NCBI GenBank assembly: GCA_027257055.1
Contig: JAPVLO010000056.1
Coordinates: 8,453,501-8,517,500 of the forward strand
DNA: 64,000 nt
Reading direction: 5' to 3'
Origin: Cephalopachus bancanus
Lineage: Eukaryota > Chordata > Mammalia > Primates > Tarsiidae
In this document: positions 1-11,284 of the stretch, in pieces
Position numbering within the stretch: position 1 is the first letter of the stretch
How the letters are laid out: the number at the start of each line of letters is the position of its first letter
The notes under the pieces: generated by a model
Database searches by the model: none
The model's input: only the letters and a program-made list of their open reading frames with translations
Told to the model about the DNA's origin: nothing
Position numbers and translations under genes: made by a program

Positions 1-414
1 ATGCGAAACTTGTCTAGTATATATATGATCAAGATATAATCCCTGCTTTTGAACCTAGGTATAAAGTTTTGCCCTCAAGTAACATTTATGCTTGAGGAAG
101 GGGGGAATAAGACAAGTAGATATATTTTTTTATCAAATATGATAAGCATCCATATGGAAATAGTTACAATTTGATAGTGGAAAGAAGAGTGTTGAAATGA
201 GAGATGTCACATCCAAGTCAAAGTACTTTATTGAGATGGTGACGCTTAAGAAGAGCCTTCAAGTGCAGGCCTTGTTTCCATTGGCTTAGGGAGCGAGGGG
301 ATACTTCAGCCTGAGGAAATAACAAGAGGGAAGCTATAGGAGGAGCAAAGTGCAGAGTGTGACTAGAGAATGGCACATAGTCCAATCCGGTAGGTGCCAA
401 GGATTCATACCGGC
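1..414. other. AT-rich sequence, nothing recognised
   Basis: I see no repeat family, splice-flanked exon or RNA gene here. A short minus-strand reading frame at 218-400 has no recognisable protein character. Confidence 0.4.
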
Positions 415-522
415 CAGGGTTTCTGCTTCTGACTGAATCAGCGGTGTGGCCTGAGAGTCTCCACTTCTAACAAGACTCCCACACAGTCTTGCTCACCGTA
501 GCCGAGAACTGCTGGCATAAGG
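415..522 (+). mobile_element. MER5A-like DNA transposon fragment
   Basis: The stretch reads like the 3' part of MER5A, a short non-autonomous hAT (Charlie-group) element of mammals. It has a 'gactgaatcag' block, then 'gtggcctgagagtctcc', 'cttctaacaagactccc' and an ending like 'gagaactgct'. The order fits the family; the divergence is high. Only the inner and 3' portion is seen. Confidence 0.5.
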
Positions 523-837
523 CGGTGTGACCAAAGTGTGACATAGGACAAACAATGTAATACTTATGTTAACTGGCATATAAAACATGTGATTTCTCAT
601 TTATTGTTGATTTGTATGAGGCCATTTACTTTAAAAATGAGAAAGAAAAAATATTCATTAATCATAATAGAGGTGGCGTACATAGCAAAAATAGTGAGGA
701 AGATATGTAAAAGTCCAAGGCTCGGGAACCAGTGCTAGAGGAAATAGTGAAGGATGAGGTCAGAAAAGTAGGCTGGAATAATATTGTGGAGAGTCTTGAA
801 TGCCAGGCTGAAGAAGTAGTTTAGTAATATGAAATTA
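523..837. other. Unassigned AT-rich sequence
   Basis: No repeat or coding signal is recognised in this interval. Confidence 0.4.
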
Positions 838-1075
838 ATTTTTAAGTTTCAAGCACTCAGAAATATAGAGAAGAATATCGTAAATACCCATGTGCTACCA
901 TTGAGTTTCTGAAAAAAGTTGCATATTTTATTGAAGTGTGTTATCTTTCCTCACAGTCTTATTTCTTTTCTTACTTCCCAGTGGGAATTACTATCCTGAA
1001 TTAGTGTATTATGCCCATACTTTATATATCCATAAACAATATATATTGTTTCTATGTTATTAAATTTTTCTTTTC

Positions 1076-1206
1076 TTTTTTTGGGGGGTAGGGACTGGGG
1101 TCTTGCTATTGTTCAGGCTGGTCTTGAACTCCTGGCCTCAAGTGATATTCTCCCCTCAGACTCTCAAAGTGCTAGAATTGCAGTTGCAAGCCACTGTGTC
1201 CAGCCT
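1076..1206 (-). mobile_element. Alu-like monomer (FLAM type)
   Basis: Antisense sequence with 'caggctggtcttgaactcct', 'ggcctcaagtga' and 'ctcaaagtgctagaattgca', ending 'gccactgtgtccagcc'. This is the 7SL-derived left-monomer pattern without a second monomer. It differs from the lineage-specific Alus nearby and is probably older. Confidence 0.6.
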
Positions 1207-1221
1207 ATTCACTGATGATAT

Positions 1222-1513
1222 CTTTTTGTTTGTTTGTTTGTTTTTTGAATTGGAGTCTCACTCTCACTCATGCTGGAGTGTAGTGCCACTGTGGTCTCCA
1301 CCAGCTGGGCTTGGGTGATCCTTCTGCTTCAGCCTTCCACGTAGCTGGAACTACAAGCATGTGCCATCATGCTCAGCTAATATTTTGATTTTTTGTAGAG
1401 ACAAAGTCTCACTGTGTTGCCTAGGCAGGTCTTGAACCTGTGGGCTCAGGCAGTCCTCTTGCCTCTGCTTCCCAAAGTGCTGGGATTACAGGTGTGAGCC
1501 ACCTCGACTAGCT
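1222..1513 (-). mobile_element. Alu element, antisense
   Basis: A (TTTG)n tail is followed by 'ttggagtctcactctcactc', a dimeric body and the end 'gctgggattacaggtgtgag'. Many substitutions, so one of the older Alus in the window. Confidence 0.85.
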
Positions 1514-2046
1514 AATAATATCTTCATATACAAAGATATATATTCTTCTGCAACTTTTTCACTTAGCAGTGACTTAGAGATTATCTATATCCATGCGTGA
1601 TAGTCTAGCTTATTCATTTAAACTGCTAAGTAATAGTCCATTCTACAGTATACTACTTTTTACTTAAACTGTCTTGTTGCTGGTCATTGAACTTATTTCT
1701 GAGCACCTAAAATTGCTTGTTTCTTTTTTATTACAAATAATGTTTTTAAGAATAAACATTATAAAACATAATCTTTTAAAGACTATTCTTGTATGCATCT
1801 CTTTGTGCCTGTGTAATACTTAACTAGGATTACATTACAGTGGAATTGCTGGATGATAGGGTAATTTTAGGTTTGCTAAGTGTTGGCAAACACTCTCCAA
1901 AATGATCATGCCAAGCAGTATATAAAAATCTCCAGTACTTTGCATCCTTGTCAATACTTGATATTGTCAAAAATTTTAACCATTCTCATAGATAGGAAAT
2001 AGTATCTCTTTGTAGTTCTAATTCGTATTTCCTTGGTTGAGCATTT

Positions 2047-2209
2047 CTTTTTTTTTTTTTTGAGTTGGAGTCTCACTCTGTCGCCCAGACTGGAGTGCAG
2101 TGGCCGCTCCCAGCCACCGCAGCCTTGACCTGCTGGGTTCCAGCGATTCTTCCGCCTCAGCCTTCCAAGTAGTCGGAACTACAGGTGTGCGCTACCACGC
2201 CTGACTAAA
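2047..2209 (-). mobile_element. 5'-truncated Alu (right monomer only) with target duplication
   Basis: A T-run leads into 'gagttggagtctcactctgt' and a right monomer that stops at 'ctaccacgcctgactaaa'. The flanks are a 12-bp direct repeat, 'ggttgagcattt', at 2035-2046 and 2210-2221. The half-size is therefore the result of truncated reverse transcription at insertion, not later deletion. Confidence 0.88.
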
Positions 2210-2407
2210 GGTTGAGCATTTTATCAAGGTTTATGGATCCATTTTGTTTTTTTTGTGAATTTTCTGCTCATATCTTTTCTCTGTTTTCTATAGGGCTATT
2301 TGACATGAAGAAAATCTTTATAATTCTGAATACCACTGCTTTGTTGGCTCTATATATTTCAAATTTATTCTCCTAGGTTACTATTTTTACTAGTTAGTGG
2401 TATTTTT

Positions 2408-2412
<5 letters not shown>

Positions 2413-2440
<28 letters not shown>

Positions 2441-2709
2441 TTGGAGTCTCACTCCGTCGCCCAGACTGGAGTGCAGTGGCGCTCCCGGCCACCGCAGCCT
2501 CGACCCGCTGGGCTCCGGCGATCCTTCCGCCTCAGCCTTCCAAGTAGCTGGAATTACAGGCATGTGCTACCACGCCCAGCTGAGTTTTTGATTTATTGTA
2601 GAGATGAGGTCTCACTGCCCAGGCGGGTCTCGAACCCGCGGGCTCAGGCAATCCACTCACCTCAGCCTCCCAAAGGCGTGGGATTACAGGCTGAGCCACC
2701 AAGCCCGGC
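2413..2709 (-). mobile_element. Alu element, antisense, young subfamily
   Basis: A T-run of about 27 bases is followed by a complete dimer. It carries the short linker 'ggtctcactgcccaggcgg', a 5-base deletion relative to copies reading 'gccaagttgccc', and 'caaaggcgtggg'. An imperfect target duplication 'ggtattttt...aa' flanks it. Confidence 0.92.
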
Positions 2710-2869
2710 TGGTATTTTTGAATTTTAATATAGTCAAATCAAAAACTCTTTCCTTTATGGTTTTTGCATTTTGTATCAAATAAATCTTTAATAACCAAAA
2801 TCATAAACATATTCTTCTACATTCTTGTCAAAAGTTTTATGTTTCTCACTTAGAACTTGTATATGTTTT

Positions 2870-3155
2870 GTTTTTTTTTTGAGTTGGAGTCTCACTCGGT
2901 TGCCCAGACTGGAAGGCAGTGGCTGCTCCCAGCCACCACAGCCTCGACCTGCTGGGCTCCGGCGATCCTTCCGCCTCAGCCTTCCGAGTAGCCGGAATTA
3001 CAGGCATGCGCTACCACGCCCAGCTAATTTTTTGATTTACTGTAGAGATGAGGTCTCGCTGCCCAGGCGGGTCTCGAACCCGCGGGCTCAGGCAATCCAC
3101 TCACCTCAGCCTCCCAAAGGCGCGGGATTACAGGCTGAGCCACTGAGCCCAGCGA
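2870..3155 (-). mobile_element. Alu element, antisense, young subfamily
   Basis: Full dimer with the 'ctcgctgcccaggcgg' deletion and 'aaaggcgcggg'. Direct repeats 'acttgtatatgtttt' (2855-2869) and 'atttgtatatgtttt' (3156-3170) flank it with one mismatch, which fits a fairly recent insertion. Confidence 0.93.
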
Positions 3156-3289
3156 ATTTGTATATGTTTTAAGGTAGCTATCTCCTCTCTGCTTGGATTT
3201 GGAGGCAAGGGAAAAGGAGTGCTTACAAACAAATCCGTTTTGCATCTAGGTGATTAGGAGAATAAATTAACAGTTCATTGATTTGGTCA

Positions 3290-4010
3290 TTCAGTTGGCC
3301 AACAAATCTTTGAATGCTTTCACCCCTCACACCACCAAAACTCTTCTTCAAGGTTATTAATGACTCTATATTGCTAAGTCCATCAGCCGACTCTTAAGTC
3401 TTTTTCTCGCTTGTCATAACAAGCATATGACACAGCTGAACACCCACTCTACCATCACACACTTCCTTCAGTTGGCTTCCAAGACATCAAACTCTCTTGG
3501 GTTGTTTTTCATTCTTCACTAGTTGCTCCTTCAGCCTCTGCCTGCTCTCCTCCCTGCTCTCCTCACTTCTTCACGTTGGGGTATGTTAGGGCTTTTTCAT
3601 TAGTTCTCATAGATTCATTGTCTTGGTGGCCTCATCCTGTGGTATAGCTTTAATTATTAGTTATAAGTCCAGTGTCTTGTCTTTAGCTAAACATTATTTT
3701 CTAAGTTAAATATGATACATGTTCAGCTGTCATTCAGCATCCCTTATTTGAGATGCGTATCCAAAATCAAATTTCTGATCTTCTCAAGCCTGTTCAGCTC
3801 ATAGTTTTTCTCATCTTATTCGATGACAAATGTGTCCACTCTCTGCTCAGGCCAAAAGCCTTGGAGTTATTCTTGCCTCCTCTGTATCTTTCATCTCTCA
3901 TAACCAATTGCTTGGTCAAAGTTCATCTCGGGTCAGATGACTTTTCACCACCTCCAGTGCTACTGTCTTATACCATCCTTACTTGAAAACTACTTAGTGA
4001 TTTTCAAGTC
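3290..4010 (+). mobile_element. L2 LINE fragment
   Basis: Pyrimidine-rich sequence with blocks such as 'aaggttattaatgactc', 'cttggcttccaagacatc'-like wording and 'tctcctccctgctctcctc', in the order I associate with the L2 ORF2 region. Strongly diverged and without an open frame. An unrelated unique sequence cannot be excluded. Confidence 0.4.
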
Positions 4011-4045
4011 CTGCCTCCTGCCCTCAACCTGCTCTTAATTCAGCA

Positions 4046-4105
4046 GCCTTCTTCTTCCTTCTTCCTTTTTCTTCCTTCTTCCTCTTCCCCCCTCCTCCTC
4101 CTTCA
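4046..4105. repeat. Polypyrimidine tract (CTT/CTTC-rich)
   Basis: Imperfect repeats of cttctt, cttcc and cctcctcc, almost purely pyrimidine on the + strand. Confidence 0.85.
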
Positions 4106-4494
4106 GTGTCCATATGTAATAATTCGATTTAACACTGTCTCTAACCTTTCTTTTAATAATATTCCTCCCTCCCTTCCTCCTCCCCGCTTTATCCAGCCCA
4201 GTGTCGAGGTAATCATGTTGTTCAAATCTTGGATGTCCCCCTTTTTTTCCTAATTGGGTTTTAAATTACTGAAAGATATGTGACAAAAGTCTCAGATTGT
4301 GGTTGTGGGGTTGTCTGTTTCTCCTTTAAGTTCTCTTTTTGTTTTATATATTCTGAGGCTATATTATTAGTTACATACAAATTTAGGACTGTTAGGTCAT
4401 CCTATTGAATTGAATATTTTATAATTATGCCATCCCTATCTTTAGTAATTTCTAGCCTTAAAAATCTGTTTTTGGGCTTTGTGCTTTTGTGGTT
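4106..4494. other. Unassigned AT-rich sequence
   Basis: Nothing recognised apart from general AT-richness. Confidence 0.4.
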
Positions 4495-5330
4495 TCTACA
4501 TAACCACAATACAACTATTAAAATCAGGAGAGTGGTATTGTACATTATTACCGACTAATTCTCAAAAACAATTTAGGTTTTGCCAGTTGTCCCAATAATG
4601 CTCTATGTAACAAAAGATCCAGTTAAGAATAATGTGTTACATTTATGTATCTTGAATGTCTTTAATCTAGAACAGGTCATCTTTTTATTTATTTATTTTT
4701 TTTGAGTTGGAGTCTCACTCTGTTGTCCAGGCTGGAGTGCAGTGGCACACTCACGGCTACCCCAGCATCAAACTGCTGGACTCCAGCTATCCTTCTGGTT
4801 ACTTCCAAGTAACCAGAACTACAGGTGCATGCTACCATGCCTGGCTAATTTTTGATTTATTGTAGAGTCAAGATCTCACCAAGTTGCCTGGGCTGGTCTC
4901 AAACCTGCGGGCTCAGGCAATTCACTTGCCTCAGCCTCCCAATGTGCTGGAATTGCAGGCTGAGCCACTGAGCCCAGCCTTGGTCCTCATCTTTTTTGAC
5001 TTTCACATGACCTTGGTATTTTTGAAGATAATAGAACACTTGTTTTTTGCTGTTATTGTTATTTATAGGATATTTTGGAAATATTTATAGATTGAAAATT
5101 TTATGGATTGTCCCCTCAATTTGGGTTTGTCTGTTTCCTCATGAAGTTCAGGTTATACATCTTGAATATATTACAGAAGTGATGTTGTTTTTCTCACTGC
5201 ATCCAAGTGGTTGGCACATGATTTTGAGTTTTCCTTCTTCTGATGCTGCTACCTTTGATCAGTTGGTTAAAGTGATGTCTGCTGGCTTCCAATCTGGATT
5301 CAACACACCTAGTAGGTCAGAGTGACTTCT
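4495..5330 (-). mobile_element. Old L1 3' UTR, split by an Alu
   Basis: On the minus strand this follows the long 3' UTR typical of old L1M/L1ME elements. Landmarks on the + strand are 'ttgccagttgtcccaataat', 'ttgactttcacatgacctt', 'cctcaatttgggtttgtctg', 'cagaagtgatgttg' and 'ttggttaaagtgatgtctgc'. An Alu at 4686-4979 interrupts it. No coding capacity remains. Confidence 0.6.
4686..4979 (-). mobile_element. Alu element, antisense, older subfamily
   Basis: Complete dimer with 'accaagttgcctgggctgg' (no 5-base deletion) and 'tgctggaattgcaggctgag'. It sits inside an old L1 3' UTR. Confidence 0.9.
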
Positions 5331-5529
5331 CCCAACCAGGCATGGATACCTGCTTTTCCTAGTCCCATCTAGTGACTTTAGAGAGAAATTGTTTGGGAGA
5401 GAAAGGGACGAGGAAGAGTTGGCCTTTACTATTGAAGGATATTTTCACTGGATAGAGTTCATGTTAGCAGCTTCTCTCAGTTACATTAAAGATATTTATT
5501 CTATTGTCTTCTGGCTTCTGTCAATTCTT
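5331..5529 (-). mobile_element. Possible old L1 fragment
   Basis: The stretch 'gatattttcactggatagag' to 'attgtcttctggcttctg' is wording I know from antisense old L1 copies. Weak evidence, short and diverged. Confidence 0.3.
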
Positions 5530-5843
5530 TTTATGTTTCCTTTTTTAATTTTTTTATTTTTTTGAGTTGGAGTCTCACTCTGTAGCCCAAACTGGAGTGC
5601 AGTGTCCGCTCCCGGCCACCGCAGCCTCGACCCGTTGGGCTCTGGCAATCCTTCTGCCTCAGCCTTCCAAGTAGCTGGAACTACAGGCGCATGCTACCAC
5701 GCCCGGCTAATTTTTTTGATTTTATTGTAGAGATGAGTTCTCACCAAGTTGCCCAGGCGGGTCTCAAACCCGCGGGCTCAAGCAATCCACTCACCTCAGC
5801 CTCCCAAAGTGCGGGATTACAGACTGAGCCACCGAGTCTGGCT
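5530..5843 (-). mobile_element. Alu element, antisense
   Basis: T-rich tail, then a complete dimer of the older type ('accaagttgcccaggcgg'). Perfect 11-bp direct repeats 'tgtcaattctt' at 5519-5529 and 5844-5854 mark the insertion. Confidence 0.93.
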
Positions 5844-5854
5844 TGTCAATTCTT

Positions 5855-6501
5855 AGTGAATCGAGCCTCTCTAAGATATTTATTTATCAAGACTTACTTG
5901 TCTTAATTGCTCTCAGATGCTTTCCAATAATTGGTTTTATATACTTTATCCGTTTCTTCTTCTTGTTCTTGATGGTAGTGTTAACTTGATACAAGCTACT
6001 TCATCATGGTGTTCCTAATCATCATATTTATAAAATACTTATTTTAGCTATTTTTTAAAGTTGTAAGATGTGGATAAAGTAAAATGATCCATTTTAAAAA
6101 TTGTAACAAAAATTAGTTTTGTTTCTGTATTTCGTTGGAATTTTACGAGTATTATTTATAGGAAGAGACATGGGATAACATTTTTATTTTATATCCATCC
6201 AAAGGAATTTTGATACTAAAATAGGTTATAAAAGTAAAGTAAAATAAAACAAATGAAAAGAATATGGTTATTGTATAAATGACAGCTCCATTTTTTTGGG
6301 GGGGTGCTCAACTTAAAAACTGGATCCCTTGCTCGATTTCACACCCCATGACTGATGCATCAGCAAATCTCATCATCTCTTCTTTAAAATATATTTAGAA
6401 TTTGATAATTTCTCACCATTGTCATTATGACTCTAGCCCACTGTCACATCTTCTTGGAACTATTGCAGTAGCTTCCTAACTGCTCTACCTACATTGTTAT
6501 C
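5855..6501. other. AT-rich sequence without recognised features
   Basis: No exon, RNA gene or repeat family is recognised. Confidence 0.4.
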
Positions 6502-6514
6502 AATAACAGCTACC

Positions 6515-6649
6515 GACCTCTTATCAACAGGGTGCCTGAATGAAACGTAATTGTACACCTAACCCTTAACTGTACCCCACAAAACCATAATAAAAAATAT
6601 TGATTAATAAAAAAAACTTGTCACAAACTGTAAAAAAAAAAATAAAAAA
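6515..6649 (+). mobile_element. Very short 5'-truncated L1 tail with target duplication
   Basis: An insert of 135 bp ends in 'ctgtaccccacaaaacc', an A-rich block and a second poly(A) run. It lies between perfect 13-bp direct repeats 'aataacagctacc' (6502-6514 and 6650-6662). The layout, with a target duplication and a 3' A-tail, is that of L1-mediated insertion. The body looks like the last part of an L1 3' UTR rather than a SINE. Confidence 0.75.
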
Positions 6650-6689
6650 AATAACAGCTACCAGAATGATTTTGTTTAGAATGTAACTG

Positions 6690-7262
6690 AATTTATGTTA
6701 ATTTTTATTCAGAACCCTATAACAGCTTTCTAACTCATTCAGAGTAAAAGCCCAAACCCAGAAGGCCTTAAATATAAATGGAATCTCTGCTTTCCCCACT
6801 ACCTCTCTGAGCTCATCACCTACCATTGTTCCCTGACTCTCTCAAGTCCCATCACACTAGTCTCCTTGAAAATGACAGGTCCCCCTGTTTCGAGGATTGT
6901 GTTTGTTTGTTTGTTTCCTGTGCCTCACATTCTCTTCCCACAGATATTCTTATGGTTCTCTTCCTTACACAAGACCTTCTTAGGCCTTCCATGGCCACAC
7001 TTTATACATTTGTTTCATTTTACTCCTTAGTACCTATTACTGTCTTTCATTTAAGTGTATAAACACATACTCATACATGCATGTATGTATTCTGCTGAAT
7101 CATACATATAGACACATTATGCTTTTCATTTGTTTTTCCACTGGAATGTAATCTTCACCAGGACAAATATATTTGTTGGTTTTGTTTGTTGTATCCTCAC
7201 TGCCTAGAATTGGCTGTCACATTGTAGAAGCTCAGTACATATTTGTTGAATGAAGAAATGAA
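6690..7262 (+). mobile_element. L2 LINE 3' region
   Basis: Ends with the typical L2 close: 'ctggaatgtaatcttcacca', 'cctcactgcctagaattgg', and 'catatttgttgaatgaa'. The upstream part contains 'ttctcttcccacagatattc' and 'cttccttacac', in keeping with the L2 3' coding and UTR segment. No open frame is left. Confidence 0.6.
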
Positions 7263-7568
7263 TTAAAGAGACTTTGTTATAGCTTTATCTTACTTGTAAG
7301 TTAGCAAGGAGCTCAGTATAGAAAATCCCCAGTGGTTTTCACCTATTTCTTCTGTTGTATTTTCCTTTAATTGTTGTAGATTTATCTTAAAACTTATAAT
7401 AGTCCATTTACTTAATGCACAATTCAAAATGTTTTGTTCAAAAAATTGATTTTCACATTTATCAAGGTAATACATATACTTCCTATTCCAAAGAGTATCT
7501 CCTCAGAAATAGTCACTTTTAACTCTTTTAGTTATTTGTTCAGGATTTTACCTCAGTGTTTCTAAGTA
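7263..7568. other. Unassigned sequence
   Basis: AT-rich, no feature recognised. Confidence 0.4.
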
Positions 7569-8523
7569 CTGTAGGTCCTCACTTAATGTAACGTTGTTGA
7601 TAGTTTCTTGGATACTGCAACTTAAACCAGTTTTACTCTAGGTTAATTGATATAAACAAGAGTTAAGATCCTACAGCATATTTTTAGTTGTAAAAGCATC
7701 ACCAAGATTTCTAAATCTTTATTTAGTGTCTAAAGCACTTCTGCTATTAAACATTGAAACAAATGTGAACTGTACATACATTTTAAAAAGATTAAGCTAT
7801 TTGACAGATATGACTGAATGTTTAGAAAAAAATAAATAGGTACAAAGAGAACTCAGGAAACGAAAAAGGGGGAAGGAGCACTCCCAGGAAAGCAAAGCTT
7901 AGAAAAAAGGAAACATGTCATAATTGTTTACCCAGCTGTTGGTGAATTAGGGAGTGACAGTAGTTGTAGTGCTGGTGGGTTCAATCAAGGATAGTTTACA
8001 AAGTGAAAATTGTCAGGAGCCCCTCTTACCGCTTCATAGTTCAGAAGCAGTCCCAAAGGTGGCAGGCTCCCTGAGCGCCTTTGTGCCACATTGCTTACTG
8101 CCATGTGTTTGTGTGATTGACATGTACCTTACGGAGTTTTACTTGACAGTACTTATGCATTCCTTCGTTCATTCCCCTTTTCAACTTGCGTGCTCTTTTC
8201 ATGTTGTGGATGGCCAGAGCCTACCCCGGAGTCTCAGCGTGCAAGGCGGGAACCATCTCTGGCCAGGATGCCATTCCACCGCAGGGCACCCACACCCGCA
8301 CCCACATTCACTGACTGGGACAGTGTAGACATGCCAGTTCACCTCACATGCACATCTTTGGGATGTGGGAGGAAGCCAGAACCCCAGAGCGCCTGCGGAA
8401 AGCCCACCCCGACATGGAGAACATACAGACTCCCTGCAGCGTCCCCTGGGAAATTGATTTTTTTTTCTGGAACACTAGAGTGACATGACATTGAAGGAAA
8501 CGACATTATTCAAGGACCTGCTG
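7569..8523. mobile_element. Tigger/pogo-type fossil DNA transposon, complete ends
   Basis: The element starts 'ctgtaggtcctcacttaatg' and ends 'cattattcaaggacctgctg'. These ends are imperfect inverted repeats of each other. A TA lies on both sides (7567-7568 and 8524-8525), the target duplication of Tc1/mariner/pogo elements. Inner landmarks such as 'cacatctttgggatgtggga' match a mammalian MER2-group (Tigger-like) family. No transposase frame is visible, so it is a non-autonomous or internally deleted copy. Frames read within it are chance products. The family name needs a repeat library. Confidence 0.8.
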
Positions 8524-9012
8524 TAATGTACTTACTCTGCCATTTCTTGATTGTAGACATGATGTAGTTTCCAGTTGAGATACTTGGGGATCGAGCTCTC
8601 TTCTCACGCCCCTTCCCCCATTCCTTCTTCTCCCAGCACAGCCGTAACACGGGTCTCGCTTAACTCATGGCTCAGTTTTCTCATTATGCTTCCATGATAT
8701 TGGTCACTTATCGCATAACACACTGTGATTCCATTCTTTTTTTCTATCCTTTTTAGTTCTTGGAGTTAGTGCTTCCTTTCCTTTTTTTCCATTTCCTTAA
8801 TTCTCTTTGTACCTATTTACTTTTTTCTGAATGTTCAGTCGTATCTGTCAAATACCTCGCAGGACATTTTTCATAAGCACAAGCATAGGAAACTCTCTCT
8901 TTTCCCCCCTCCTCTTCTTCTTTTCCGGAGACTTGGCTTCTCTCAGTTTTCTGTTCACTCCAGTCTTAACTGTTCTCTAAGCCAGGTGCAGGGTTGTCAG
9001 CGTGGAACTTCT
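8524..9012. other. Unassigned sequence
   Basis: Pyrimidine-rich in part, nothing recognised. Confidence 0.4.
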
Positions 9013-9299
9013 TTTTTTTTTTGAGTTGGAGTCTTACTCTGTCACCCAGACTGGAGCGCAGTGGCCGCTTCCGGCCACCACAGCCTTGACCTGCTGGGCT
9101 CTGGCGATCATTCCGCCTCAGCCTTCTAAGTAACTGGAACTACAGGCTCGTGCTACCACACCTGGCTAATTTTTGATTCATTGTAGAGATGAGGTCTCGT
9201 CAAGTTGCCCAGGCAGGTCTCGAACCCGCAGGCTCAGGCAATCCACTCACCTCAGCCTCCCAAAGCGTGGGATTACAGGCTGTGCCACCGAGCCTGGTT
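9013..9299 (-). mobile_element. Alu element, antisense, older subfamily
   Basis: Dimer with 'gtcaagttgcccaggcagg'. Flanked by 'tcagcgtggaacttct' and 'tcagtgtggaacttct' (one mismatch). Confidence 0.93.
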
Positions 9300-9329
9300 C
9301 AGTGTGGAACTTCTAATGCCACTTTCCTA

Positions 9330-9630
9330 GAGTTAATCTCCTGTCTTCTGAATCTGTTAGTTTATTCCCTTCTTTGGCTGGAGCATATTTCTGAATACCT
9401 TCCTCAGAAAAGCGTGCATAGATTGTGAATTTTTTGAATTATTGCATATCTGACCATCTTTGTCTTCCAATTTATTGGTAATTCAATTGATTAAAGAATT
9501 CCAAAGTGAAAATAACTTTCCCTGAGAACTTCAAGGCATTTGTTGCCCCACTCTCTAGCGCTTGGTGTTGTTGAGCTGGATGTCACTCTGAGTTCTTTTC
9601 CTCTGAATGGAAACTGTTTCTCTCTGCAGG
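9330..9630 (-). mobile_element. Possible old L1 fragment
   Basis: Antisense wording known from old L1 copies: 'gaataactttccctgagaac'-like text, 'ttcaaggcatttgttgcccc', then 'gttgttgagctggatgtcac'. Diverged; the family assignment is from pattern memory only. Confidence 0.35.
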
Positions 9631-9634
9631 TTTT

Positions 9635-9820
9635 GGAGTTTGAATCCCAACTCTATCACCTAATTGCATTGTTTAACTTTTCTGTGCATCAGTTTTCTCA
9701 TGGATTGAAAATACAAATAGCTACCTTTCTCTGGAAAGGAACATCATTTTGAGGATTAAAGACTTGATAGACTAGTGCCTGGTTTATAGTAGCACTAAAT
9801 AAAATATTAGCTACATTTAT
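9635..9820 (+). mobile_element. MIR SINE
   Basis: Sense MIR order: 'tttgaatcccaactctatca', 'cctaattgcattg', 'gtgcatcagttttctcatgg', 'gaggattaaagacttgatag' and 'agtgcctggtttatagtag'. MIR is an ancient tRNA-derived SINE. Confidence 0.6.
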
Positions 9821-11284
9821 TTATCCCTGGTATCTTGAAGCTTCATTATGTCTTGGTTTCCATTCTTTTTCATTGATTGTCCTGTTATGGGAAATTTTCT
9901 TGAAATTAAAAAAAAAAATTATTCTCTTTTGTTTTCTTTGTTCTTTCTTTGTGTAACTCTTATTATATACCTTGGACCTTTGGAGTTGCTCTTCTAATTT
10001 TTCTGCCTTTTTTCCATCTATTTCCCATGACTTCATTATTTTTTGTGTTGGAAGATTTCTTCTACTTTATCTTCTACCTATTCTGTTATCCTTAAATATC
10101 ACTTAGGATATTTACATATTTAGACGTTATTTATATCTTTTCTAGTTTTTTAAGAATGGTATTTTCTTTCTATGGACATATTTCTCTTTTCCCCTAGGTA
10201 ATTAATTATGGTAATTTTAAAGTTTTCTTTTTTGTTTATGTTTCCTTATGGGTCCTTGTTGTGTTACTGTTTTTTCTTTGAATCATCCAAGTTTCCATTG
10301 GGTACTTTTCCTCAAATGACTGGTCTTTGTATTTAATAGTGAGGCACTGAAAAACTGAGTAGGAGCTCTGTATTTGAGCATGGTCTTTTAGCTGTTGACT
10401 TTCATACTAGGGTGATCATGTTATAAGCTTGATTTTTTTGTCAGGTGAGCTCTAGATGGCAATAAGTAGTGGTCATTTCTCTAGAGTTGTTTCGCTTTCT
10501 CAGAGGAAAATTCTGCTGTCTCTTGCCTGTGGAATATATGTTGCCTGTTGGTGCTCCAGGAGCTGAAAGTGAAGGATACCGGGAACTCTACAGTTTCCTG
10601 TTTTTACATTGAACTTAATTGCTCAACTTCTGAGGTCATCAGTGTGCCTTGTGTCATAGAGTTAATATCTTCATTCAGTTTTCCAGAGAACAAATCTTTC
10701 TTTTCCTATACGGGGAATGGCTAGAGGGGAGTGAAGGAGAGTACTGGTTGCAGGGGAGACCTGGGAATTGAGTCCATACAGGTTTTCTTGTTTTTAGTTT
10801 TGTGTCTTTCCTCTGCTTTCTATAATGTCTTTTGCCCTTACATACTGTTTCTCCAAGGTCTGCAAGATGAAATTGCTTACCTTTGCAGATATCCCACCTA
10901 CCATCTCCTTCCCTACTCGTGAACATTGGTTATATCTCCTCTGCTCTGCTGTCTTGGAAATAGCCTAGTATAGATTATTTTTCTCTCATACCTTCTTTTC
11001 TTTCTCTTCATTTGTTCCCAATTTAATGATTATCATCATGATAATTCAATGATAAACTTATTACCTGTTCAGTGCTAAGCTTATTACATTGTAGTGCTGG
11101 TGTCTAAAGCTGGAAGATTGCAAATAAAAATGTATTAGGCAATTAATTATTTGATTATAAAATGGATATCAGCACAGTGAAAATTTATATATGATCAGTT
11201 GTCCTGTAGCTACAGAAAAAAAAAATGCAGCATAGCCATTGAATGCTAGATATCTTAGAGGCTATGCAATCCAAAGCTAACATT
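9821..11284. other. AT-rich sequence, no clear features
   Basis: No exon or RNA gene seen. Some T-rich parts (about 9930-10200) resemble antisense old L1 but not well enough to call. Short opposing frames at 10675-10926 are not convincing. Confidence 0.35.

Larger units (their letters stand above)
838..3190 (-). mobile_element. Old L1 (L1M-type) 3' region, broken up by Alus
   Basis: Read on the minus strand, the non-Alu segments fit the 3' UTR and C-terminal ORF2 part of an old L1. Recognisable blocks are 'aaatacccatgtgctacca', the 'tggaattgctggatgatagg' stretch, and 'ctttgcatccttgtcaatac'. At least five SINE insertions interrupt it (1076-1206, 1222-1513, 2047-2209, 2413-2709, 2870-3155), so it predates all of them. 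It carries no usable reading frame. The exact L1M subfamily cannot be fixed by eye. Confidence 0.55.

Noticed and set aside
2441..3172. Open frames of 95-115 codons with a [20 protein letters not shown] end
   Set aside because: They lie wholly within antisense Alu elements and recur in many other Alu copies in the window (for example 13471-13869 and 40747-41163).
7954..8483. Two overlapping plus-strand frames of 124 and 97 codons
   Set aside because: Both lie inside the fossil DNA transposon 7569-8523 and show no transposase motifs.
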